This document shows positions 6,871 through 13,489 of a stretch of 13,549 nucleotides of DNA, in pieces. Source of the DNA: Planctomycetaceae bacterium (GTDB lineage: Bacteria; Planctomycetota; Planctomycetia; Pirellulales; Thermoguttaceae); NCBI GenBank assembly GCA_031257725.1, contig JAIROD010000117.1, positions 1 to 13,549 on the forward strand. The letters run 5' to 3'. Both the position numbers and the translations under genes were made by a program. The stretch's first letter is position 1; the number at the start of each line of letters is the position of its first letter. The notes under the pieces are model-generated. The model was not told the origin of the DNA. It saw only the letters and a program-made list of their open reading frames with translations, and ran no database searches.

Positions 6871-7000
6871 AGGATTATTCCGGTTATTTTTTGAAAAATC
6901 GCAAAATTTTTCTTTTTCTATCTTACCTACCCATTGTATTTTTTTTTTTTTCTGTATCTTAACAACAATGCAACGTGGGGTTGCAGAAATTTACTTCCTC

Positions 7001-7054
7001 AATACGTTGAATCCCTGATACGCTGAATCCCTATTGATACGTTGAATCCCTATT
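7001..7054. repeat. 19-bp tandem repeat, about three copies
   Basis: A 16-bp first unit AATACGTTGAATCCCT (7001-7016) is followed by GATACGCTGAATCCCTATT (7017-7035) and GATACGTTGAATCCCTATT (7036-7054). The last two units differ by one base. Confidence 0.85.
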
Positions 7055-7156
7055 GACTTACTTCATTGAGTTCCTAGAATGGGCAATTATCGTTTGAGCA
7101 TTTCTCATAATTCGATTTTTATTTTCAACCTACTAATTAATAGTTAATCGTTAACG

Positions 7157-7172
7157 ACGGGGTTTACCCCGT
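7157..7172. repeat. Short perfect hairpin ACGGGG-TTTA-CCCCGT
   Basis: A 6-bp perfect stem with a TTTA loop, immediately before direct repeat copy 2. It partly overlaps a 10-bp palindrome TCGTTAACGA (7148-7157). Confidence 0.6.
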
Positions 7173-7251
7173 GTTTGGGGGTTAAGCCCAACAACGCGGG
7201 GCAAGCCCGCGCCGTTAACGTTCGGTAAATTCTGAATAATGAGGGATTCCC
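7171..7251 (+). repeat. Direct repeat family 2, copy 2
   Basis: This is the second copy of 6681-6759, about 490 bp downstream. It has a perfect CGCGGG-GCAAG-CCCGCG hairpin (7195-7211). It ends 50 bp before the start codon of the haem protein gene, so it would lie in that gene's leader or promoter region. Confidence 0.9.
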
Positions 7252-7286
7252 GATTGAAAAAATGTATAAAAATTCAAACCATTTAC

Positions 7287-7293
7287 GAAAGGA
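7287..7293 (+). promoter_or_regulatory. Shine-Dalgarno sequence that fixes the start at 7302
   Basis: GAAAGGA is placed 8 nt before the ATG at 7302 and is the only clear purine-rich ribosome-binding site among the four genes here. It decides between the ATG at 7302, which gives a clean signal peptide, and the upstream in-frame ATG at 7239, which would add 21 residues encoded partly by repeat DNA. Confidence 0.65.
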
Positions 7294-7301
7294 AAAAAAC
7301 A

Positions 7302-10300
7302 ATGATTTTACGACATTTACTTGGTATTTTGGCAATCTTGTTGCCGACGTTGGTTTTGGCGGCGGAGAATGATGTTGTTTTTTGTATCGGCGAACCGGAT
7401 GGGTTTTGTAGCGAATTTGCACTCGCAAAAGAAGGTTACGCCGCGTTCAAAAACAAATTTTCAGACGGTGTCGTTTATACTGTTGGAAAATCTACGCCCA
7501 AAAATGATTGGGCGTTTGTCCACCCGTCAAAACTCGATACTTGGGCAAACGGAGACGGCGTTTATCCGTTCAACATTAGGTTTACGGTTGCCGGTTCGCA
7601 GTTTGCCGAACTCAAAAACCAACCGCTCACTTTTATTGTCGGTTATTGCGCGACAATTGCCGACCGGCAATCGGAGGTTGTCGTTGCCGTCAACGAAACG
7701 AAGTTGCCCGCCCAAAAACCAAAAGCGGTCGGTGCGGACAGGGTTGTTTTCAGCCCAAGATCGAAGGGAAATCCCGCCGCTCTTCTGTTTACGATTCCGC
7801 CGAACACCATCAAAGAAGGTGAAAACAAAATCACAATCACCCTCGAAAATAGTTCGTGGATTCTTTACGATTATGTTGTCTTGCGGGTTAAGAATGAGGC
7901 GTTGGCAATTGTGGAAAAGCCGAAACCGGATTTGTTGGCGGAGTTCAAAAAGAATGAGTTGAAGGACGTGAAGAAAATCGTCTTCACCACCCGAACCCAA
8001 ACCGGTGAACATTGGTACGCCAATTTCGGTTACTACGCTCATAATCAACACGTCGGCGATAACTTGCCCGCTCCGAATGAAGGCGGGAAACTTTGCATTT
8101 ACGATATTGACACAAAACAAGTTGAAGTTCTCATCGATGATCGGTTAGGAATTGTCCGCGATCCTTGCGTGCATTATGACGGCGATAAAATTCTCTATTC
8201 CTACAAACCTGCCGGAACAAAATATTTTCATCTTTATGAAATGGATTTGAGCAACAATAATAAAATCCGCCAAATCACCAACGATGAATTTGACGATATT
8301 GAACCGGTTTACACGCCGGACGATAAAATCATTTTTGTTTCGGCAAGAGCGAAACGTTGGGTTAATTGTTGGATGACGCAAGTTGCAATTCTTTACGGTT
8401 GTGATTTAGACGGCGGCAACATTCACGCCCTTTCCGGTAACATTGAACAAGATAACACGCCTTGGTTTTTACCCAATGGACAAGTTTTGTATATGCGTTG
8501 GGAATATGTTGACCGTTCACAAATTCATTATCATCATCTTTGGACAATGAATCCGGACGGTACAAAACAGATGGTCTTTTTCGGCAATATGCATCCGGGC
8601 GAAGTGTATATTGACGCAAAACCGATTCCAAACAGCGATAAAATTGTTGCGTCTTTTTCGCATGGTCACGGCAGCGTGGAACATACCGGAGGAGTTGGAA
8701 TTATCGACCCGCGCAACGGTCCCGATGACCGAAAAATGGCAAGGCAAATCACCACAGCAAACGATTACCGCGATCCATGGGCGTTTTCGGAAAATTGTTT
8801 CATGGCGGCAAGACAAGGAATCATCGAACTCATTAACGCAGACGGTGAAACGCAAACCTTGTTTCAAATTCCCGATGATTGGAAAAGTCATGTCAATGCG
8901 GGCAAAGTCATTCGCCCCGTATCGGAAGTTCGTGCGTCGTTGAGTCCGCTTTTCGTCCACGAACCGCGTCCGCTTATCAAACGGGAACGAGAACGAATCA
9001 TCGGTAAACAAACCAACGATTCTCAAGAAACCGGCGAATTGACACTCATTGATGTTTATCAGGGACGTAACATGAAAGACGTTAAACGGGGTGAGATTAA
9101 AAAACTTTTAATTTTGGAAACGTTACCGATGCCGATTCATTACACTGGCGGAATGGAACCAATGACCTACGGCGGTTCATTTACATTGGAGAGAATTGTC
9201 GGCACGGTTCCGGTTGATCCCGACGGTTCGGCACGCTTTAATTTGCCGGCAAAACGGGCATTCTTTTTTGTTGCGCTGGACGAAAACAATTTGGCGGTCA
9301 AACGAATGCAATCATTTTTAACCGTGATGCCGGGCGAAACGACTTCTTGCGTGGGATGCCATGAGGAAAGAACATCAAGCGTGATATTGGCAAAAATGCC
9401 GACGGCAATGAGTCGTCCGGCAAGCCCGATAACAAAAATTGCAGAAACAGTAAACCGTTTTACCAAAACCGCCAATAACCGTATTGTGAATAACAGTATT
9501 GCGAATAACAGTGCAATTCCCGATGTGATCGATTATCCGCGTGATATTCAACCGGTTTGGGATAAACATTGTGTTGAGTGTCATAGCCCTGACAAACGTG
9601 AAGGACATTTTAATTTAAGCGGTGATCGGGGACCGATGTATTCGATCAGTTATTCCAACATCATGGCAAGAACTCATTCCGCGTTGGACAATCAACGTTA
9701 CGGCAAAGAGACTTTGGTGGCGGACGGCAGGAACAGACCGTTAGGAAATTACCCGCCCCGAACACTCGGTAGCAGTGCCAGTGCCATTTACACCAAGTAT
9801 TGTCAAAAAGAACATTACAACGTCAATCTTTCGGAACGTGAAAAGATGCTTGTTATTCTTTGGCTTGAAACCGGCGCAACATATATCGGAACGTATGCCG
9901 GTTTGGGTAGCGGCATGCTCGGCGGTTATTTGGTTAATATGCTTGACCGTTCCGATCTGAATTGGGAAGAAACCAAAGCGATGCAAACGGCGTTACAGAA
10001 AGATTGTGCGTCGTGCCATACCGGACAAAAACAATTGCCCGCCTCCGTTTCGGATGAAATTCGGCATACTTGGTGGGTTTATCCCAATGCACCCAACGAC
10101 AGCCGCCGGAAATATTCGCGACATTTATTCTTTGATTTAACCAAACCGGAAAAGTCGGCGTTGCTGTTGTCTCCGTTGTCGAAGGAAGAAGGCGGTTACG
10201 GTATGTGTGGGGAATATGTTTTGAAAAAAGACGATGAAAGTTACAAAACAATCCTTGCCGGAATTGAACGAGCCAAATGGCAACTGGACACGGTGAAGCG

Positions 10301-10463
10301 TTTCGACATGCCGGACTTCCAACCGCGACCGGAATACATTCGTGAAATGAAACGCTTTGGAATCCTGCCGAAAGATTTTGAACTCAAAACATCTGTCGAT
10401 TATTATGACCTCGACCAAAAATATTGGCAATCACTCTGGTTTAAACCGGAAAGCAATTTCTAA
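7302..10463 (+). CDS. Secreted HzsA-related multihaem protein (PL4 domain III-like, beta-propeller, cytochrome c)
   Basis: This 1053-residue exported protein begins with a signal peptide (residues 1 to about 20, LLGILAILLPTLVLA then AEND). Residues ~25-205 resemble the galactose-binding-like domain III of family 4 polysaccharide lyases (WAFVHPSKLDTWANG...FNIRFTV; GENKITITLENSSWILYDYVVLRV). From ~222 to ~580 there is a TolB/WD-like propeller with the blade motifs of the hydrazine synthase alpha middle domain (DIEPVYTPDDKIIFVSAR; NTPWFLPNGQVLYMRWEY; LWTMNPDGT). A beta-rich segment follows, then three CxxCH haem c sites: CVGCH (683-687), CVECH (757-761) and CASCH (902-906). The product should be periplasmic or surface-bound and able to carry three haems. 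HzsA itself makes hydrazine in anammox bacteria, but related proteins occur widely in planctomycetes that are not known to do so, and no HzsB or HzsC partner lies nearby. The function is therefore unknown, probably redox or carbohydrate linked. A pentapeptide tandem repeat (725-739) separates haem sites 1 and 2. Confidence 0.85.
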   Translation: MILRHLLGILAILLPTLVLAAENDVVFCIGEPDGFCSEFALAKEGYAAFKNKFSDGVVYTVGKSTPKNDWAFVHPSKLDTWANGDGVYPFNIRFTVAGSQFAELKNQPLTFIVGYCATIADRQSEVVVAVNETKLPAQKPKAVGADRVVFSPRSKGNPAALLFTIPPNTIKEGENKITITLENSSWILYDYVVLRVKNEALAIVEKPKPDLLAEFKKNELKDVKKIVFTTRTQTGEHWYANFGYYAHNQHVGDNLPAPNEGGKLCIYDIDTKQVEVLIDDRLGIVRDPCVHYDGDKILYSYKPAGTKYFHLYEMDLSNNNKIRQITNDEFDDIEPVYTPDDKIIFVSARAKRWVNCWMTQVAILYGCDLDGGNIHALSGNIEQDNTPWFLPNGQVLYMRWEYVDRSQIHYHHLWTMNPDGTKQMVFFGNMHPGEVYIDAKPIPNSDKIVASFSHGHGSVEHTGGVGIIDPRNGPDDRKMARQITTANDYRDPWAFSENCFMAARQGIIELINADGETQTLFQIPDDWKSHVNAGKVIRPVSEVRASLSPLFVHEPRPLIKRERERIIGKQTNDSQETGELTLIDVYQGRNMKDVKRGEIKKLLILETLPMPIHYTGGMEPMTYGGSFTLERIVGTVPVDPDGSARFNLPAKRAFFFVALDENNLAVKRMQSFLTVMPGETTSCVGCHEERTSSVILAKMPTAMSRPASPITKIAETVNRFTKTANNRIVNNSIANNSAIPDVIDYPRDIQPVWDKHCVECHSPDKREGHFNLSGDRGPMYSISYSNIMARTHSALDNQRYGKETLVADGRNRPLGNYPPRTLGSSASAIYTKYCQKEHYNVNLSEREKMLVILWLETGATYIGTYAGLGSGMLGGYLVNMLDRSDLNWEETKAMQTALQKDCASCHTGQKQLPASVSDEIRHTWWVYPNAPNDSRRKYSRHLFFDLTKPEKSALLLSPLSKEEGGYGMCGEYVLKKDDESYKTILAGIERAKWQLDTVKRFDMPDFQPRPEYIREMKRFGILPKDFELKTSVDYYDLDQKYWQSLWFKPESNF
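9474..9518 (+). repeat. 15-bp in-frame tandem repeat coding for an Asn-rich linker
   Basis: Three 15-bp units (AATAACCGTATTGTG, AATAACAGTATTGCG, AATAACAGTGCAATT) encode NNRIV-NNSIA-NNSAI, residues 725-739. They lie between the first and second haem-binding sites. It is probably a flexible, length-variable linker. Confidence 0.85.
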
Positions 10464-10523
10464 AAACTTATTTTTTAAACAGAATTAACTATTCAGTCGT
10501 TTTAAACAAACCTGTTTTAACCA

Positions 10524-10560
10524 AACCTGATTTTCCTAACACAAACCATTTAACAAAAAA
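10524..10560 (+). repeat. Direct repeat family 3, copy 1
   Basis: AACCTGATTTTCCTAACACA continues to AACCATTTAACAAAAAA and matches 13378-13412 except for two single-base insertions. The copies flank the glycosyltransferase gene, one downstream and one upstream. Confidence 0.8.
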
Positions 10561-10651
10561 AACTTAGCAATTGTCGGCGTATTTGACTTTTTAACACGAA
10601 ATAACGAGAAAAATACAAAAAAATGGTAACTGTCTATTTTAATTTTTATTA

Positions 10652-10664
10652 GTCCTGCAAGGAC
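10652..10664. repeat. Short perfect hairpin GTCCT-GCA-AGGAC
   Basis: A 5-bp stem with a 3-nt loop, four bases inside the left terminal inverted repeat of the putative element. Confidence 0.55.
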
Positions 10665-10820
10665 ATTTCCAATGTAGCCGTGTGTGCGGTGTACTCACTG
10701 TACACACGGAAAAATACCAGGATTATCATTTTTACCATGTTGTTCCGTTGGTATGGCGTTATTCAGATAAAAACATGGATTCCCTATCGTGACAACGCAA
10801 AACCAACGGCTGGCTTGGAA

Positions 10821-10837
10821 ACATCCCGCTGGGATGT
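10821..10837. repeat. Short perfect hairpin ACATCCC-GCT-GGGATGT
   Basis: A 7-bp perfect stem with a GCT loop, followed by AAAAAATGC on the plus strand. On the minus strand it is followed by TTCCAAGCC. Neither side gives a convincing terminator T-tract. Confidence 0.65.
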
Positions 10838-10884
10838 AAAAAATGCTCTGAAATATGACAAAAAATTAAAATAGACTGTTACGT

Positions 10885-10954
10885 TTGTGTGTCCGTTACC
10901 GCCGGTTCAGTATCTACTAACTGGCGGCGGTTATTCACAGTAAACGCCTACGGC
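10885..10954 (+). repeat. Dispersed intergenic repeat, copy C
   Basis: This copy follows copy B (4664-4769) closely through GTGTGTCCGTTACCGCCGG, the AACTGGCGGCGGTTATTCAC block and AACGCCTACGGC. It has lost the last three bases of the terminal hairpin and diverges after 10954. It lies in the same orientation as copy B, about 6.2 kb away. Confidence 0.85.
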
Positions 10955-11055
10955 TTTTATCCGATGTCATACGTTTAAAAACGACAGTAACAATAACTAA
11001 ACCAACCAATCCACTGAATAGTTACAAAATATCAACCGGCACAGCTGCGGGTGAA

Positions 11056-11069
11056 AACCCTTACGGGTT
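11056..11069. repeat. Hairpin AACCC-TTAC-GGGTT spanning the glycosyltransferase stop codon
   Basis: A 5-bp perfect stem has the minus-strand TAA stop codon (11061-11063) in its loop. On the minus strand the hairpin is followed by TTC (its right arm ends GGGTT, giving a run of four T), so it could act as a weak terminator, but the stem is short. Confidence 0.5.
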
Positions 11070-13262
11070 AACCCGAATACGGTAAACAACAGTTGACGTT
11101 TTTTTGAGTTCTTCAGCCGGACAAAATTTTTCTGTAACACCATCGGCAACAAGTTTGTCAAAAAGTTCCGGTTGGACAATTTCGGAGTAACCGTAATTTC
11201 CCGGACAACGGAATCGGTTAATCTCACTCCAATCAACAAGAATAAACGCAATATCACGCCGTTGAAATTCCGCAACACGATCGGATACAGTAACAATTTC
11301 TTTCAACGGCGTTTCATTGAAACAGGAATGGTACACAACAGGAACATTGTACAAAAACGCTTTGGCTTCGCCAACCAAAAGGATTTTTCCCTGATTTTCC
11401 GGCGGATGTTTGTTAAACCAAGTTGCCCAGTGTGTTGAAATATTCGGATCATACCGCATTGAATTTAATGAAGCAAAAAAACGGTTGTTTTTTCCCGGTG
11501 CAGGAGAACCGGCAACCAAAAAACAATAAACACAACTCAAAATCAACAACAGATTCAATGTGATTTTCCAACGCTTTTCCATACTCCATGTTGCACCAAT
11601 TCCGGCAAACAGCGTTAAAATGGGAAACGCCGGAAGCCAAAACCGATCAATCCGATGAGTTAAAAACCACCACGTTATAAAAACAAACACAAGCCACGCC
11701 GTCAAAAAATAAAGAATACGACGTTTTTCCCTTTGCGTTTTTATCACAATAATAATGAGTAGGAAAAACGGAATCGTCAATGGAGCATTCCAGGGACTGC
11801 TTAAACCAACTCGACAAAAATCATAAAAAAATGTTGTTAAATGAAAATCATGCGGTGAATGAATTTGTGTCCATCGATTGTCAACCTCAGAAGTCCATGA
11901 ACCGGTAGAATCGCCGAAAATAGAAAAACAAAGAGGATAAACCGGATTGCCGGTGTAATAATAATTCTTGAAATACCAACCGCCGCAAGATATTGAAACC
12001 CCAATTACATAAATCAGAATTGCCGCCATTGCAAAACAGACTCCGGAATTTTTGATTTTTATCGTTGCAATAAAAATTCCAATCGGAACAACCACAAACA
12101 ACATCGCCGGATATTTGCACGCCGCCGCACTTCCGGCAAAAAATCCGGTAAGGAAAATAGAAAACCAATTAATCTGTTGCAAATAATTGTTGATACTACA
12201 AATGTTTGAACATGACTTATGTTTCGTTTTTTCCGATGTTTGAAAAAGTTTATCGTTGAATAATTGATTTGTTAATACGGCGGTATAAATTGCGAAAAAA
12301 GCATACATGCCCACTACGGAGTCGATAAGTCCGGCAGTGGAAACATAAATGATCCAGGGTGATGAAACGTACAGAACGATGGCAATAAGTCCAGCCGTTT
12401 CAGAAAAGAAACGCTTGCAAAAAGCATACAAACCGAATGCGGTTAAGATTGTTGTGAAAGCAATGAGTGTTTTGCCAATCATTGCCCCAATAAACGAATT
12501 ACCAATAAATACCATCCCCCAAACATAAAACATTTCCGCACCAAAAGGCATGTTGGCGTAAACATTATGTGACAAAAATCTGATTTGTCCCGTTTCCGCA
12601 AATTCACGCGATCCGGCAAGATGATACGATAAAACATCATAATCCGTTGAAGGAATCATTCCGCCAAGAATTAACAGCAACGAAAATATCGGCAAAATAA
12701 TAAAAAACACCGATTTTTTGAACAATGACCATTTTTCCAATTGAGGCAATGGATAAACGGATTGAGATAAGTAGGCGTTTTGATAACTAAATAAACTGTT
12801 CAAAAAAAAGAATAAAAGCATACCGATTATTGTTAGGGTTTTGATTGCATTGGTATTGTTTAAATTTTCGCATAAACCGAAACAAAATAACCCCAACGAG
12901 CAAAGGCTCAAACCGGCAATTGTTGAGAATAACCGGCATTCGAATTGGGAAATGGTTTTGCGCCAGTACCTAAACGGCGGTAACGATAAAAGAAACCAAC
13001 CGTAACCGCTTGCCGCCGTTAAACAAATACCCGTAACGACAAGAACTTGTAGCCGGTCTGACAGCAACGCCATACCGTCCGAACCAACAAGCCACGCAGC
13101 AAAATATTCATCCGGTAACAGAAGATAGAAAAAAAACGAAAACCGCGTCCACGTAACACCATTTCCATTGAATCCTTCATACGGTTCAAATGGTGTTGCA
13201 AAAAACAACAGACTATAAACCGCAATCCAAAACGTAACAATCAGAAACACCGCTTTCTTCAT
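11061..13262 (-). CDS. GT-C membrane glycosyltransferase, family 39-like
   Basis: This 733-residue polytopic membrane protein has about a dozen hydrophobic segments (for example 5-21, 72-93, 113-130, 143-158, 184-203, 258-279, 291-308, 389-400, 408-423, 496-508, 514-533, 544-558 and 569-583) and a C-terminal soluble part (about 585-733). Transferases of the PMT/ArnT type use lipid-phosphate-linked sugars to glycosylate proteins or lipids on the outer face of the membrane. The acidic loop motif STDYDVLSYHL (205-215) followed by IRFLSHNVYANMPFGAEM (227-244) matches the catalytic loop pattern of planctomycete GT-C proteins that I recognise. AACKYPAML (380-388) and GNPVYPL (438-444) are also typical. 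A loop at 332-362 is hydrophilic and low in conservation signals. The acceptor and sugar are unknown, and no polysaccharide or glycosylation genes lie beside it. The start at 13262 is preceded only by GAGCGG as a weak ribosome site; the sequence Met-Lys-Lys followed by a hydrophobic helix supports it. Confidence 0.85.
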   Translation of the reverse strand: MKKAVFLIVTFWIAVYSLLFFATPFEPYEGFNGNGVTWTRFSFFFYLLLPDEYFAAWLVGSDGMALLSDRLQVLVVTGICLTAASGYGWFLLSLPPFRYWRKTISQFECRLFSTIAGLSLCSLGLFCFGLCENLNNTNAIKTLTIIGMLLFFFLNSLFSYQNAYLSQSVYPLPQLEKWSLFKKSVFFIILPIFSLLLILGGMIPSTDYDVLSYHLAGSREFAETGQIRFLSHNVYANMPFGAEMFYVWGMVFIGNSFIGAMIGKTLIAFTTILTAFGLYAFCKRFFSETAGLIAIVLYVSSPWIIYVSTAGLIDSVVGMYAFFAIYTAVLTNQLFNDKLFQTSEKTKHKSCSNICSINNYLQQINWFSIFLTGFFAGSAAACKYPAMLFVVVPIGIFIATIKIKNSGVCFAMAAILIYVIGVSISCGGWYFKNYYYTGNPVYPLCFSIFGDSTGSWTSEVDNRWTQIHSPHDFHLTTFFYDFCRVGLSSPWNAPLTIPFFLLIIIVIKTQREKRRILYFLTAWLVFVFITWWFLTHRIDRFWLPAFPILTLFAGIGATWSMEKRWKITLNLLLILSCVYCFLVAGSPAPGKNNRFFASLNSMRYDPNISTHWATWFNKHPPENQGKILLVGEAKAFLYNVPVVYHSCFNETPLKEIVTVSDRVAEFQRRDIAFILVDWSEINRFRCPGNYGYSEIVQPELFDKLVADGVTEKFCPAEELKKTSTVVYRIRVNP

Positions 13263-13377
13263 ATACCGCTCATATTTGAAAATTCAGTTTTCGTTTCCAA
13301 AATCTTTGTGTTAAAAAAACTGTAATATTTCAGTCGAATTGGCGAAAACATCTTGTTATTGTTTCAACCTTATTTTC

Positions 13378-13412
13378 AACCTGATTTTCTAACAAAACCA
13401 TTTAACAAAAAA
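13378..13412 (+). repeat. Direct repeat family 3, copy 2
   Basis: AACCTGATTTTCTAACAAAA continues to CCATTTAACAAAAAA and matches 10524-10560 with two single-base gaps. Confidence 0.8.
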
Positions 13413-13441
13413 CCATAGTAGCAAGTGAAATAATAGAAACT

Positions 13442-13489
13442 AACCTTATTACTTTATTGTTCTTCTTTATTTAATAAGGTAATAAGGTT
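13442..13489. repeat. Perfect 11-bp inverted repeat followed by a T run
   Basis: AACCTTATTAC (13442-13452) pairs exactly with GTAATAAGGTT (13479-13489) across a 26-nt T-rich loop. On the plus strand it is followed by a T6 run (13492-13497), as in a terminator, but no plus-strand gene ends here and the loop is long. It may equally be a protein-binding site or repeat-element end. Confidence 0.65.

Larger units (their letters stand above)
6653..7301. other. Repeat-rich intergenic region between the antiporter and the haem protein
   Basis: No credible gene lies here. Besides the repeats listed separately, it contains a T13 run (6939-6951) and AT-rich sequence with no recognisable promoter. The frame upstream of 7302 that could extend the next gene to 7239 is encoded partly by repeat copy 2 and is not believed. 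Confidence 0.7.
10626..10882. mobile_element. Putative 257-bp MITE-like element bounded by 22-bp inverted repeats
   Basis: The left end GTAACTGTCTATTTTAATTT (10626-10647, ending in two further T) is the reverse complement of the right end (10861-10882) at 21 of 22 positions. Inside are hairpins at 10652-10664 and 10821-10837 and a stem GTGTAC-TCACT-GTACAC (10689-10705). There is no transposase gene and no obvious target-site duplication in the flanks, so the mobile-element reading is an inference from the termini and size only. Repeat copy C begins three bases after the right end. Confidence 0.45.
10464..11060. other. Convergent intergenic region with repeats, no confident gene
   Basis: The haem protein gene and the glycosyltransferase gene converge on these ~600 bases. 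A 64-codon plus-strand frame at 10680-10874 lies inside the putative inverted-repeat element, spans a hairpin, has no Shine-Dalgarno sequence and resembles nothing known, so it is not called. No strong bidirectional terminator was found. Confidence 0.7.

Noticed and set aside
7239..7301. Longer start for the haem protein (ATG at 7239)
   Set aside because: It would add a charged extension encoded partly by repeat copy 2 in front of a good signal peptide; the ATG at 7302 has a ribosome-binding site.
7527..8120. 197-codon minus-strand frame, and other long frames inside the haem protein gene
   Set aside because: It is a shadow of a clearly real gene on the plus strand; its product shows no domain or hydrophobic pattern of its own.
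7302..10463. Interpretation as a true hydrazine synthase (anammox) gene
   Set aside because: Its domain content differs at the N-terminus, there are no beta or gamma subunit genes, and the surrounding genes and low-GC planctomycete character do not indicate anammox metabolism.
10680..10874. 64-codon plus-strand frame in the convergent spacer
   Set aside because: It lies within the putative inverted-repeat element, includes a hairpin sequence, has no ribosome site and resembles no family I know. Kept only as a remark in the spacer entry.
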